Shown here one piece after another: positions 22,204 through 31,183 of a stretch of DNA of 31,361 nucleotides. Position numbers and translations under genes: made by a program. The notes beneath the pieces were generated by a model. That model did not search any database and was not told the origin of the DNA. It saw nothing but the letters and a program-made list of their open reading frames with translations. Position 1 is the stretch's first letter. Every line of letters starts with the position of its first letter. Origin of the DNA: an uncultured Alphaproteobacteria bacterium (GTDB lineage Bacteria > Pseudomonadota > Alphaproteobacteria > RF32 > CAG-239); contig CALXWF010000004.1 in the NCBI GenBank assembly GCA_944392285.1, forward strand, positions 1 to 31,361. The letters run 5' to 3'.

Positions 22204-22244
22204 TCTTGGCATCTAAAAAATTTTTAACACGGAAAGGAGCCGAA

Positions 22245-23867
22245 ATGACCATTAAAACCGTCAGCACAACACCTTATGATGATCAAAAAATGGGGACTGC
22301 CGGCCTGCGCAAAAAATCAAAAGTTGTCATGCAGGAAAATTATGTCGAGAACTTTGTTCAAAGCATTTTCAACGTCATCGGAGACGCCAAAGGCAAAGTA
22401 TATGTTTTGGGCGGCGACGGCCGTTTTTACAATGACATTGCCATTCAAAAAATTATCAAAATTGCCGCGGCCAACGGCGTATCAAAATTAATCATCGGTC
22501 GCAACGGTTATGTATCTACGCCGGCTGCCTCACACATCATTTTGATGAACAAATTAGACGGCGGCTTTGTTTTATCTGCCTCACATAACCCCGGAGGCAT
22601 AAACGGCGACTTCGGCATTAAATATGCCAACCAAAGCGGCGGCCAGGCACCGAGCCAAATCAGCGATAAAATCTACCAAGAAAGCAAGAATATTCGCGAA
22701 TATAAAATCTATGAAAGTGAAGATATTGATCTATCAGAGCTCGGCACGCAAAAACTCGGAGACATGACGATTGAAGTTATCGATCCGGTTAAAGATTATG
22801 CCGCCATGATGGAGCAAATTTTTGACTTCAATGCCTTACGCCAGCTTTTTGCCAAAGGTTTCCGCATGAAGTTTGATGCCATGAACGCAGTAACGGGCCC
22901 CTATGCGGTTAAGATTTTTGAAGAGATGCTCGGTGCAGAAAAAGGCAGCGTTATAAATGCCAAACCTTTGCCTGATTTCGGCGGTTTGCACCCTGACCCC
23001 AACTTGGTTTATGCCAAAGAATTAATTAACATCATGAACGGCAAAGACGCCCCTGACTTTGGGGCTGCCAATGACGGCGACGGTGACCGCAACATGATTC
23101 TCGGGCAAAACTTTTTTGTTTCGCCGAGTGACAGTTTAGCCATTATTACCGACAACTACGCCCTCATTCCCGCCTATAAGGATGGCATTTTCGGTGTAGC
23201 CCGCTCAGCGGCAACTTCCACGGCCGTATGTCGCGTCGGTGCCGCACGCAACCTACCCTGCTATGAAGTTCCGACCGGGTGGAAATACTTTGTCAACTTA
23301 ATGGATAGCAAGCGTATTACCTTCTGCGGTGAAGAAAGTTTTGGTACCGGCTCCAGCCACATCCGTGAAAAAGACGGCATTTGGGCAGTTTTGTTCTGGT
23401 TAAGCATTATTGCCGCCACCGGCAAATCCGTTGCCGAAATCACCAAAGCACACTGGCAAAAATATGGACGCACTTATTACATTCGCAATGACTATGAAGG
23501 CGTCCCGACAGAAGTTGCCGACAAATTAATGGCTGATTTGGAAGCCAAATTACCGACCTTAAAAGGGAAGAGCTTCGGCGCTTATACCGTAAGCGAAGCC
23601 GCTCCCTTCATTTATAATGATCCGGTAGACGGCAGCTCAACCAAAAACGGCTTAATCATCAAGTTTGCCAACGATTCGCGTATTATTTACCGCCTATCGG
23701 GAACCGGCAGCAGCGGCGCAACAATCCGCGTTTATAATGAGCAATATAAAAAAGATGATTTAACAGGAGATTCAGCCGAGGTATTAAAACCTCTGGCAGC
23801 TCTTGCCGCTGAAATTGCCGAAATCACACTTCGTACGGGAAAAACCAAAGCCGATGTTACGACCTAG
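22245..23867 (+). CDS. pgm: Alpha-D-glucose phosphomutase (phosphoglucomutase)
   Basis: A 540-residue cytosolic enzyme interconverting glucose-1-phosphate and glucose-6-phosphate, of the long PGM1/E. coli Pgm-type class. The phosphoserine loop is SASHNPGG with S113, the Mg-binding loop is DGDGDR (277-282), the sugar-binding loop GEESFG is near 365, and the phosphate-binding RLSGTGSSGATIR loop is near the C-terminus. GTAGLRKKSKV at the start is also typical. The ATG at 22245 is preferred over an in-frame upstream ATG at 22155 because AAAGGAG lies eight bases before it and the family N-terminus begins here. The product feeds UDP-glucose and surface polysaccharides. Its 3' end overlaps the next gene by 14 bases. 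Confidence 0.94.
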   Translation: MTIKTVSTTPYDDQKMGTAGLRKKSKVVMQENYVENFVQSIFNVIGDAKGKVYVLGGDGRFYNDIAIQKIIKIAAANGVSKLIIGRNGYVSTPAASHIILMNKLDGGFVLSASHNPGGINGDFGIKYANQSGGQAPSQISDKIYQESKNIREYKIYESEDIDLSELGTQKLGDMTIEVIDPVKDYAAMMEQIFDFNALRQLFAKGFRMKFDAMNAVTGPYAVKIFEEMLGAEKGSVINAKPLPDFGGLHPDPNLVYAKELINIMNGKDAPDFGAANDGDGDRNMILGQNFFVSPSDSLAIITDNYALIPAYKDGIFGVARSAATSTAVCRVGAARNLPCYEVPTGWKYFVNLMDSKRITFCGEESFGTGSSHIREKDGIWAVLFWLSIIAATGKSVAEITKAHWQKYGRTYYIRNDYEGVPTEVADKLMADLEAKLPTLKGKSFGAYTVSEAAPFIYNDPVDGSSTKNGLIIKFANDSRIIYRLSGTGSSGATIRVYNEQYKKDDLTGDSAEVLKPLAALAAEIAEITLRTGKTKADVTT

Positions 23868-24963
23868 CAACATATTGAGTTTAACTCTGGCTCTGTTATT
23901 GGGCTGTGCCGACGCTAAAGCCGCTTTATACGGCTTTAGCGAAGCCAACCCTTATACCTATGAAGAAGAGATTCTTGACATTAAAGTTCCGCCGGAAAGA
24001 ATGATTAACTACCGGCAAAAGATGCGTGACAATATCATTATGTTGTCAAACTTTGCTAAATCTAAAAATCGTGATTTTCAAATTTTGGTTCATGAAGGCG
24101 AAGACCTTTTGAACAAATATTTATGGGAATATCATTTGGAAGGCTACAACGCAGCCAGACGTGCCGGTGTAAATGCTTCCGACCCAAGCTTTTTAGCCAA
24201 GATAAAAGCCTACATGCCGGAGCATCAACCGGCCGTAGGGTCCCCCGGGCGTTACTATATGCAAAGCATTGACGGCATTGTCTTAAATAACCTATTGTGT
24301 CATGACCGCCAATTAACCCCGACGGCAAGAGATTCCGGCCTAAAAATCATTTCTATTGATAAATGTGAAAATCCGTTGAAATATGATGCTGCCATTGAAG
24401 CCTCTGCCGGAAAACAAATTTTGCTTTATGGCTTTTTAAATCCTGATTTTGCCTTTAACAATGCCAAAATCCAACCATTGGTTAATGAAAATGCTCGCAA
24501 CATATACAAACTGGCGGACGCCGGCAATATTTTGTTTTTAATTGAGGAAGACAATTATCATACCAAGGCAGACTTCATCAATGACATTCGCAACTCAAAC
24601 TTTGACGTAATTGTCATTCGTCCTTTGTTTCATAACAAGATTCCCTACACGCCGGAAGAAATCAACAGCCTCAAATTCAAAAAGAACGGCACCAAGCGCC
24701 TGATTATCGGCATGATGAATGTCAGTGAAGCAAATGATGCCGCCTATTACTGGAAGAAGAGTTGGAAGATTGGGGCACCGACTTGGTTAAAACGCGCATC
24801 TTTTGTAGACCCGCACGCGGCCATTACCGAATATTGGCACGAAGACTGGAAAAAAATTATTGCCAAATATTTTCAAGGGATTGTCGACAGCGGCTTTGAC
24901 GGCGCATTTTTGACCGGGCTTGAAAACCACCATTATTTTGAAAAACAAACGCCTCTTGACTGA
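23854..24963 (+). CDS. Exported GH114/TM1410-like glycosidase-related protein
   Basis: A 369-residue protein with an N-terminal export signal. LLLGC (C18) could be a lipobox, or cleavage may follow ADAKA, so lipoprotein and periplasmic forms are both possible. The C-terminal two thirds resemble the TIM-barrel family of endo-alpha-1,4-polygalactosaminidase and TM1410: RLIIGMMNVSEANDAAYYW, then WKIGAPTWL, then DGAFLTGLENHHYF, where the family has strand-end acidic residues. In the latter, the usual LD is LT, so a catalytic role is unsure. The start at 23854 overlaps the end of pgm by 14 bases, so it is probably translated from the pgm mRNA; this context suggests exopolysaccharide processing, as an inference. 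Confidence 0.72.
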   Translation: MLRPSNILSLTLALLLGCADAKAALYGFSEANPYTYEEEILDIKVPPERMINYRQKMRDNIIMLSNFAKSKNRDFQILVHEGEDLLNKYLWEYHLEGYNAARRAGVNASDPSFLAKIKAYMPEHQPAVGSPGRYYMQSIDGIVLNNLLCHDRQLTPTARDSGLKIISIDKCENPLKYDAAIEASAGKQILLYGFLNPDFAFNNAKIQPLVNENARNIYKLADAGNILFLIEEDNYHTKADFINDIRNSNFDVIVIRPLFHNKIPYTPEEINSLKFKKNGTKRLIIGMMNVSEANDAAYYWKKSWKIGAPTWLKRASFVDPHAAITEYWHEDWKKIIAKYFQGIVDSGFDGAFLTGLENHHYFEKQTPLD

Positions 24964-24978
24964 TAAAGGAGCAAATTC

Positions 24979-25245
24979 ATGAACGAAATTGAAATTTTAG
25001 ACATCTCCCGCGAGGCAATTTTTACCTTAATCAAAGTTGTGACACCAGTATTACTGGTGGCTTTGTTTATCGGTCTGATAATTGGTATATTCCAAGCCTT
25101 AACCCAAATTCAGGAAATGACTTTGGCCTTTGTACCTAAAATTTTAGGCGTCTTTTTTACCCTGATTTTATTATTTCCGTTCATGCTCAATCAAATGCGC
25201 ACGCTAACCGAAGGTCTGTTTGATAAAATTGTCAACGGCGGATAA
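24979..25245 (+). CDS. fliQ: Flagellar export gate protein FliQ
   Basis: An 88-residue protein with two membrane helices (about 17-40 and 51-73), the normal size for FliQ. ALFIGLIIGIFQALTQIQEMTL is the classic FliQ/SctS segment. It builds, with FliP and FliR, the helical export gate of the flagellar type III system. AAAGGAG lies ten bases upstream. It is followed by fliR after eight bases; fliP is not next to it here. Confidence 0.94.
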   Translation: MNEIEILDISREAIFTLIKVVTPVLLVALFIGLIIGIFQALTQIQEMTLAFVPKILGVFFTLILLFPFMLNQMRTLTEGLFDKIVNGG

Positions 25246-25253
25246 CAAAAGTC

Positions 25254-26009
25254 ATGAGTGAGCTGCTAAACTTTCATATATACAATTTCATGCTGGTCTT
25301 TTTGCGGCTTGGCAGTGCTTTGGCATTTATGCCCGGTTTTACGACCTCATATATCAACATGCGCCAAAGGTTGTCCATTGCCGTGGCGATAGCTATTGCG
25401 CTCATCCCTTTTCTGCAATCATATTTTCCCCCTATTCCGCAAGATAGTGCTTCTTTTATCCGTATGATAAGTTTTGAAATTTTGGTCGGTGTCTTTTTAG
25501 GAATGCTGATGCAATTTTTATATGCAGCCTTAAGTTTGGCCGGCAGCTTTGCCGCTCAAGCCATTGGTTTTGCCAATGCTCAAATTTTTGACCCGACATT
25601 TCAAAACCAGTCTGTAGTTATTGAAACTTTTTTAAGCCTGATTGCCATAACGATTATTTTTATCACGGACTTACATCACCTGATGTTAAGCGCGGTTATT
25701 GACAGCTATAATTTATTTCCGGTCGGCGCTAATCTTCCGGTTGATGATTTTTCAAATTTTTTAAGCCAAACTTTAAACAAAAGTTTTATCATGGGGTTCA
25801 AGATTGGGGCGCCCTTTATAGCTTTTACCATTATTTTTTATACCGGCATGGGGCTACTTTCACGCCTGATGCCGCAACTCAACATTTTCTTTTTATCTCT
25901 GCCGCTGCAAATTTATTTGGGCTTAGGCTTATTGCTGATTACCACACCGATGATGATTGTGTGGTTTACCAAATATTTTGAAGACGGGCTGATGCAGTTT
26001 ATCAAATAG
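25254..26009 (+). CDS. fliR: Flagellar export gate protein FliR
   Basis: A 251-residue membrane protein with about six hydrophobic stretches and normal FliR length. LRLGSALAFMPGF near the N-terminus and the AQAIGFANAQIFDP segment are characteristic. Part of the export gate with FliP and FliQ. It lies in a tight array with fliQ (8 bases) and flhB (9 bases). Confidence 0.94.
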   Translation: MSELLNFHIYNFMLVFLRLGSALAFMPGFTTSYINMRQRLSIAVAIAIALIPFLQSYFPPIPQDSASFIRMISFEILVGVFLGMLMQFLYAALSLAGSFAAQAIGFANAQIFDPTFQNQSVVIETFLSLIAITIIFITDLHHLMLSAVIDSYNLFPVGANLPVDDFSNFLSQTLNKSFIMGFKIGAPFIAFTIIFYTGMGLLSRLMPQLNIFFLSLPLQIYLGLGLLLITTPMMIVWFTKYFEDGLMQFIK

Positions 26010-26018
26010 GAGGAAATC

Positions 26019-27095
26019 ATGGTAGCCGAAGACGATGATGAATCCTCCAAGACGGAAGAACCGTCCGAACGAAAGATAAGCAAAGCCAAAGAAGAAGGCG
26101 ACATAGCCATCTCACAGGAAGCCAAAAGTTTCATCATGCTTTTGGGCATGATTTTTGTGGTTTGGCTGGTTTTGCCCCTTATGTTTCGGTTGTTTTATCA
26201 ACTGACGATAAAGTTTGTTGAAACCCCTGAGACCATCCCGACAGACCCCAAACATATACAACTTCTCTTATTGCAAACCACATTAGGTCTTTTTAAGATT
26301 CTTGGCATTCCTTTTGCCATTTTTATGATTTTGGGTATATTTGCCTCAATTGCCCAAACAGGTTTTATTTATGCCCCCAAAAAATTAGAGCCGAATTGGA
26401 ATAAGTTGAATATTTTTGCCGCTCTTCCCAATTTCATTAACATGAAAAAAATTATTGAAAGCTTAAAAGGCATTTTAAAAATAAGTGTAATTGCCTACAT
26501 CGCCATTTTGGTTGTCAGACCATATCTTGACAAAGTTAACTTGCTGCCCTCAATGGAAACTTTAGGCATTTTGGATTTTATTCATCATGTTGTGGTTTTG
26601 CTGATTTTTACGGTGACGATAGCGGTTTTGGTTATAGCCATTGCCGACTATGCCTACCAAAGATACAGCCATTTAAAGAAGTTGCGCATGACCAAACAAG
26701 AAGTTAAAGATGAATATAAACAAACCGAAGGCGACCCTTTGGTCAAATCGCGCATTCGCCAAATCCGCATGGAAAGGGCGCGCCACCGCATGATGGAAAA
26801 CGTTCCCAAATCAGATGTCGTTATTGTCAACCCGACGCATTATGCCGTTGCCCTTCAGTATAAAATGGAGACGATGGACGCGCCGGTTGTCGTGGCCAAA
26901 GGTCTTGATAATTTGGCCTTGCGCATTAAAGCTCTCGCCGAAGAAAATGACGTGCCGATTGTTGAAAATCCGCCTTTGGCACGTGCACTTTTTGCTTCGG
27001 TTGAGATAGATCAGGCAATTCCGCCGGAACATTTTAAAGCCGTAGCAGAGGTAATCGGATATGTTATGCAGCTCAAAAACCAATCACCGTCCTGA
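26019..27095 (+). CDS. flhB: Flagellar export substrate-specificity protein FlhB
   Basis: A 358-residue protein: a charged N-terminus with EDDDESSKTEEPSERKISKAKEEG features, four membrane helices (about 40-210) and a cytosolic C-terminal domain with the self-cleaving site N271-P-T-H274, at nearly the same place as in the enterobacterial protein. Cleavage there switches export from rod/hook to filament proteins. AGGAGG precedes the ATG. The last 35 bases overlap the start of cckA. Confidence 0.95.
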   Translation: MVAEDDDESSKTEEPSERKISKAKEEGDIAISQEAKSFIMLLGMIFVVWLVLPLMFRLFYQLTIKFVETPETIPTDPKHIQLLLLQTTLGLFKILGIPFAIFMILGIFASIAQTGFIYAPKKLEPNWNKLNIFAALPNFINMKKIIESLKGILKISVIAYIAILVVRPYLDKVNLLPSMETLGILDFIHHVVVLLIFTVTIAVLVIAIADYAYQRYSHLKKLRMTKQEVKDEYKQTEGDPLVKSRIRQIRMERARHRMMENVPKSDVVIVNPTHYAVALQYKMETMDAPVVVAKGLDNLALRIKALAEENDVPIVENPPLARALFASVEIDQAIPPEHFKAVAEVIGYVMQLKNQSPS

Positions 27096-29700
27096 CAAAG
27101 CATTGCGCCGCAAACTTGTCAGTCTGTCTTATGCTCTGTTGGCCTTAGCGGCGGCAGTAATATTATTTATGGTTTATCCGGAACATTTCATGCTTCTAAC
27201 CTTGGTAATGTTGTGCCTGATTTCTTTATGTTTGATTTTAACCATTCAAACCATCTACAACGGGGAAGAAGCCATGAGCTACGGCGGCTTTGCCAATGAG
27301 GTTCTACGCAGCGAATTCAAGCTTTGCCGCATTGACAATGCACAAGGAAAAGCCGTTATCGAAAACGACCCCGCCAAAGAACTTTTTAAGGGATGCAATG
27401 TATTAGACTTTATAGAACAACATCTCTCACCTGATTCCGGCAACGCTACGGCGCTTTATCGGCTCAAGAGCGGCTGTCAAAATTTGGTTCCGGAAAAAGT
27501 TTCGCTCTCCCTTGTTTTGCATCGGGAAGAAAACCGCATTTTTAATGAAGAAGAATGGTTTGAGGTTTCCGTCAGACCGATATATCTCAAAAAGACCGAT
27601 ATTTTTGACGGCCCGTTTTCCATCAAAGCCATTCGTAAAGATACCTACCTGTTTTGGAACATTGAAGACATCACGGCCGAACGCAACATGCAAGAAGTTT
27701 ATCGACTGGAGCGCCGTTCTTTGCACGATTTTTTAGACTATCTGCCGGTTGGTTTATACATCACCGACAAAGATAATATTTTTGAATATTGTAATCTGGC
27801 TTTTTCCAACCTCATCGGCCTCACCCGTGAAGAACTTATCGGCAAAGGGCTGGCCGAATTTTTATCCGTCAACACGCCGATACCGCCGCGCAATTTTTTA
27901 TGGCACGGCAACCTGCACTTTCTGACGCGTGATAAAAAGGTATTGGAATGTTTGGCCTATCATGAAAGTTTTCGTGAAAATAACGAGCTAAAAACCCGCG
28001 GCGTTATCATCAAAGACATCCCCGGAGATGAAGAATTACATCACGCCTTAGAAACCTCAACCGACAAAATCGGTTGGTTATTTGAGCATGCACCGGTCGG
28101 CATTATTTTTTGTGATTCTCAAGGCAAAATTATAGAAACAAACGCTCTGGCGACAACTTTTGTCGGCCCCGACGCCTCCGAAAAATCATTATTTTCCTAT
28201 ATAAAAGAAGAAGATTGCGCCAAAGCCAAAGAAGAATATAACGCCGTCAGCACGGGTAAAAAGACTTCAGCCTCTCTTGAGGTCAAACTCTTGCCGCAAG
28301 CTCAGGCAAGTATTGCGCTTTTGCACCTATGCCCGATGCACAAATACTATATGTCGCCGACAGACAAACCCCAGGGAATTGTCGTTTATTTGGTAGATGC
28401 CACACAGCAGAAAAAGCTGGAACAACAATTTATTCAGGCACAAAAGAACCAAGCGCTTGGACAACTTGCCGGCGGCGTCGCCCATGATTTTAATAACCTA
28501 TTGACGGCCCTTATCGGCTATTGTGACTTATTGTTGCAAAGACACGGGGTCGGCGATCCCTCCTTTGCCGATTTAATGCAAATCAAACACAACGCCAATC
28601 GCGCCGCCGGTTTGGTCAAACAAATTTTGGCCTATGCCCGCCAGCAACCGATACAACCCAAGCTCCTAGATGTTACGGAAAACTTTGCCGAGCTGAGCAA
28701 CTTACTCAAACGCACATTAGGAGAACAAATTGCCCTACAATTTTATCACGGCAACGATTTAGGCATGATACACATTGACCCCACTCAATTTACGCAGATT
28801 ATTTTAAATCTGGCCATCAACGCCAAAGACGCCATGAACGGCAACGGCAAGCTCAGCATCACCTCTCGTGTTGAAAACATTTTGGAAGATTTCACCTTCG
28901 GCGCCGACATCATTAAAGCCGGAGAATATGTTGCCATAGATGTCACAGACACCGGCTGCGGCATTCCGCCGGAAAATCTCGGCCACATTTTTGAGCCGTT
29001 TTTCTCCACCAAAAAGAATGTCGCCGGATCGGGAACAGGCCTGGGCCTGTCTCAGGTCTACGGCATTATCCGCCAAAACAACGGCTTTATCAAGGTTGAC
29101 AGCAGAGTCGGAAAAGGAACGACTTTCAGCGTTTATTTGCCGCGTCAAGAGGCCGGAAGCGACACCCTTGCCGCACCCGAAGACGGGCATGATATTTTCA
29201 CCGACAAAGACGGCACCCCGGTTCTAAAAGTTCAAGAAAAGATAACCGGCCCCTTAACCGTTGATGAAAAAATGATAATGGGCATGAACTTATCCACCTT
29301 CACCCGAGAATATGAAACCCCGCACAAAGAAATTGAAAACACCCGTATCTTATTTGTCGATGATGAAGATTCTTTGCGCACTTTTGCACTCCGTGCCTTA
29401 AAGAAGAAAGGCTATGATGTCATTGGCTGCAACTCCGCCGAAAACGCCTTAGACTATATTAAAGAAGACAAAAACTTTGATTTAATGATAACCGACATGG
29501 TCATGCCCGGCATGAACGGTGCTGAACTTTCCAAACAAGTTAAGAGTTTAATCCCCGGCATCAAAATCATTTTAGCCTCTGGTTATTCAGAAGAAATTGT
29601 CAAACAAGAAGTTGAGAATTTTGAAGAATTTGAATTTTTAACCAAACCTTTCAGCCTCAGCGACTTGACAGCAAAAGTTTTTGATGTCTTAAATAAATAA
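27061..29700 (+). CDS. cckA: Hybrid histidine kinase CckA
   Basis: An 879-residue cell-cycle kinase that, through ChpT, phosphorylates CtrA and CpdR. It has two N-terminal membrane helices (about 17-66), PAS domains (about 225-330 and 340-455), a HisKA domain with H475 in GVAHDFNNLL, an HATPase domain (DTGCGIP from 630, GTGLGLS about 658-664) and a C-terminal receiver with phospho-acceptor D812 (ITDMVMPGMNG). This domain order and length match alphaproteobacterial CckA. AGAGGT lies nine bases before the ATG, and the start lies inside flhB in another frame, so flagellar and cell-cycle genes are translationally linked. Confidence 0.93.
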   Translation: MLCSSKTNHRPDKALRRKLVSLSYALLALAAAVILFMVYPEHFMLLTLVMLCLISLCLILTIQTIYNGEEAMSYGGFANEVLRSEFKLCRIDNAQGKAVIENDPAKELFKGCNVLDFIEQHLSPDSGNATALYRLKSGCQNLVPEKVSLSLVLHREENRIFNEEEWFEVSVRPIYLKKTDIFDGPFSIKAIRKDTYLFWNIEDITAERNMQEVYRLERRSLHDFLDYLPVGLYITDKDNIFEYCNLAFSNLIGLTREELIGKGLAEFLSVNTPIPPRNFLWHGNLHFLTRDKKVLECLAYHESFRENNELKTRGVIIKDIPGDEELHHALETSTDKIGWLFEHAPVGIIFCDSQGKIIETNALATTFVGPDASEKSLFSYIKEEDCAKAKEEYNAVSTGKKTSASLEVKLLPQAQASIALLHLCPMHKYYMSPTDKPQGIVVYLVDATQQKKLEQQFIQAQKNQALGQLAGGVAHDFNNLLTALIGYCDLLLQRHGVGDPSFADLMQIKHNANRAAGLVKQILAYARQQPIQPKLLDVTENFAELSNLLKRTLGEQIALQFYHGNDLGMIHIDPTQFTQIILNLAINAKDAMNGNGKLSITSRVENILEDFTFGADIIKAGEYVAIDVTDTGCGIPPENLGHIFEPFFSTKKNVAGSGTGLGLSQVYGIIRQNNGFIKVDSRVGKGTTFSVYLPRQEAGSDTLAAPEDGHDIFTDKDGTPVLKVQEKITGPLTVDEKMIMGMNLSTFTREYETPHKEIENTRILFVDDEDSLRTFALRALKKKGYDVIGCNSAENALDYIKEDKNFDLMITDMVMPGMNGAELSKQVKSLIPGIKIILASGYSEEIVKQEVENFEEFEFLTKPFSLSDLTAKVFDVLNK

Positions 29701-29722
29701 AAAAAGTTTGAAAAGGACAAAT

Positions 29723-30433
29723 ATGCAGCAATTACCGCTAGAATTTTCATATCTTCCAAGCATGGGAAAAGAAGACTTCATGGTTGCCAAATGCAATCTT
29801 GAGGCTGCCACGCTTATAGAAGATTGGCCGAACTGGCCGTATTTTGCGGTTTGCATATACGGGAGCGAAGGCTGCGGCAAGACACACTTAGCCAATGTAT
29901 TTGCAGCAACGGTTGCCGCCCGCACCAAATACCCCTACAAGATTCCCTTTATACGTGCCAACCAGATAGAGCTTGAAACTGTCCACAAGCTTTTTGAACA
30001 AAATAAATGTCTGGTTGTTGAAGATTTAACCCCTGAAATCAACTGTGAAGCCTTATTTCACCTATATAATCTTTACCGAGATGAAGGCGGCAATATTTTA
30101 TTTACGGCCAACCAAGCCCCTGCGCGTATGAAATTTAAATTACCTGATTTACAATCGCGCTTAAATATTGTAACATCAATAGAAATTAAAGAGCCGGATG
30201 ATGATTTATTATCATCTTTGCTCATTAAAATGTTTATGGATCGTCAAGTAATGGTCAATCCGGAAATTATTAATTATATGGTCGCCAATATGCAGCGTTC
30301 TTTTGCCTATGCAAGGAAACTGGTTGCGGAAGTAGACAACATTTCCCTAGCCAAAAAGCGGGCTGTTTCAGTCCCCATTGTTAAAGAAGCGATAGCATCG
30401 CTGGCCGCCGACACCCAAGGTGAATTGTTTTAA
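29723..30433 (+). CDS. hdaA: HdaA, DnaA-inactivating AAA+ protein
   Basis: A 236-residue DnaA-like ATPase without the DnaA DNA-binding domain. The extreme N-terminus QQLPLEF is a sliding-clamp binding motif, as required for Hda/HdaA to sense replicating DnaN and trigger DnaA-ATP hydrolysis. The P-loop is GSEGCGKTHL and the Walker B part is LVVEDLTP. ATG at 29723 is chosen over an upstream TTG at 29708 because AAAGGAC lies directly before it and the clamp motif follows at once. Neighbouring cckA and this gene together cover control of initiation. Alternative: another DnaA-related ATPase; length and motif favour HdaA. Confidence 0.88.
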   Translation: MQQLPLEFSYLPSMGKEDFMVAKCNLEAATLIEDWPNWPYFAVCIYGSEGCGKTHLANVFAATVAARTKYPYKIPFIRANQIELETVHKLFEQNKCLVVEDLTPEINCEALFHLYNLYRDEGGNILFTANQAPARMKFKLPDLQSRLNIVTSIEIKEPDDDLLSSLLIKMFMDRQVMVNPEIINYMVANMQRSFAYARKLVAEVDNISLAKKRAVSVPIVKEAIASLAADTQGELF

Positions 30434-30442
30434 AGGAATGGT

Positions 30443-31084
30443 ATGATGTTAAATTTAATTATGGATTCTTATAAATCTTTTTTCAAAAAGATGCCGACCA
30501 TGCTGCTGTTCATATTGCCGTTGTTGGCATATAGCTTCATTGAGGTATACTGCGAAGGCAAATTTGCTCAAAGTCAAATCTTTATCTTCTTAGCAGTTGT
30601 CCTCACGGCTTTGGTTAATGTTTTAACAGAGATTGCCTTATACAAATACAATCTCGCACAAGAAACTACCAACCCGTTAAAACCTTGGTATAACATTTTC
30701 ATATACTATGTAGCACAAATGCTATTTGGATTGGTTGTCGCCATTCCTGCATTTATCTTGACCTATATTTTTGCAAAATTAAGCATTCCCTATGCCGGGC
30801 TTTTGGCTTGGGCCTTAAATATTTTCCTCGGCATCGCCCTCTGGGCACGCTTAAATGTATTGTTACCGATGGTAATTTCCGGAGAAAAGATTACCCTTAA
30901 AGACTTCATGCAAAAGACCTCTGAGCCATATCATCAATGGCTTTTGGCTGCGACTTGCATTTACCTCCCCTATATTGCCATTAACTACCTGATTAACAAT
31001 CCCTGGTTAAACGCCTTACTCCTGTGCTTTACCATGATGTTAATTGTCGTATTCAACAGCAATTATCTGCAAAGCAAAAAATAG
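30443..31084 (+). CDS. Six-helix integral membrane protein of unknown function
   Basis: A 213-residue protein with about six hydrophobic segments (near 17-38, 45-67, 85-112, 117-147, 165-183 and 187-205) and short charged loops. No family is recognised. AAAGGAATGG precedes two adjacent ATG codons (30443, 30446), either of which may be used. It starts ten bases after hdaA and is probably co-transcribed. The hairpin at 31104-31135 would end the unit. Confidence 0.72.
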   Translation: MMLNLIMDSYKSFFKKMPTMLLFILPLLAYSFIEVYCEGKFAQSQIFIFLAVVLTALVNVLTEIALYKYNLAQETTNPLKPWYNIFIYYVAQMLFGLVVAIPAFILTYIFAKLSIPYAGLLAWALNIFLGIALWARLNVLLPMVISGEKITLKDFMQKTSEPYHQWLLAATCIYLPYIAINYLINNPWLNALLLCFTMMLIVVFNSNYLQSKK

Positions 31085-31103
31085 TTTTTTATATATACCA
31101 CCT

Positions 31104-31135
31104 AAATATGCCGGCACAGAGTGGCCGGCATATTT
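31104..31135 (+). terminator. Hairpin terminator after the membrane protein
   Basis: A 12-bp perfect stem (31104-31115 with 31124-31135, core ATGCCGGC/GCCGGCAT, 8-base loop) lies 20 bases after the stop. The following sequence is only moderately T-rich (ATTATTGTTCT), so termination is likely but not textbook. Confidence 0.65.
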
Positions 31136-31183
31136 ATTATTGTTCTAAAAAGTTTTTTTTCAAAAATTTACAACTAAGCAACC

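Noticed and set aside
29285..29300. DnaA-box-like CTTATCCACC within cckA
   Set aside because: A single 8 of 9 match inside coding sequence, explained by Leu-Ser-Thr codons; no cluster of boxes.
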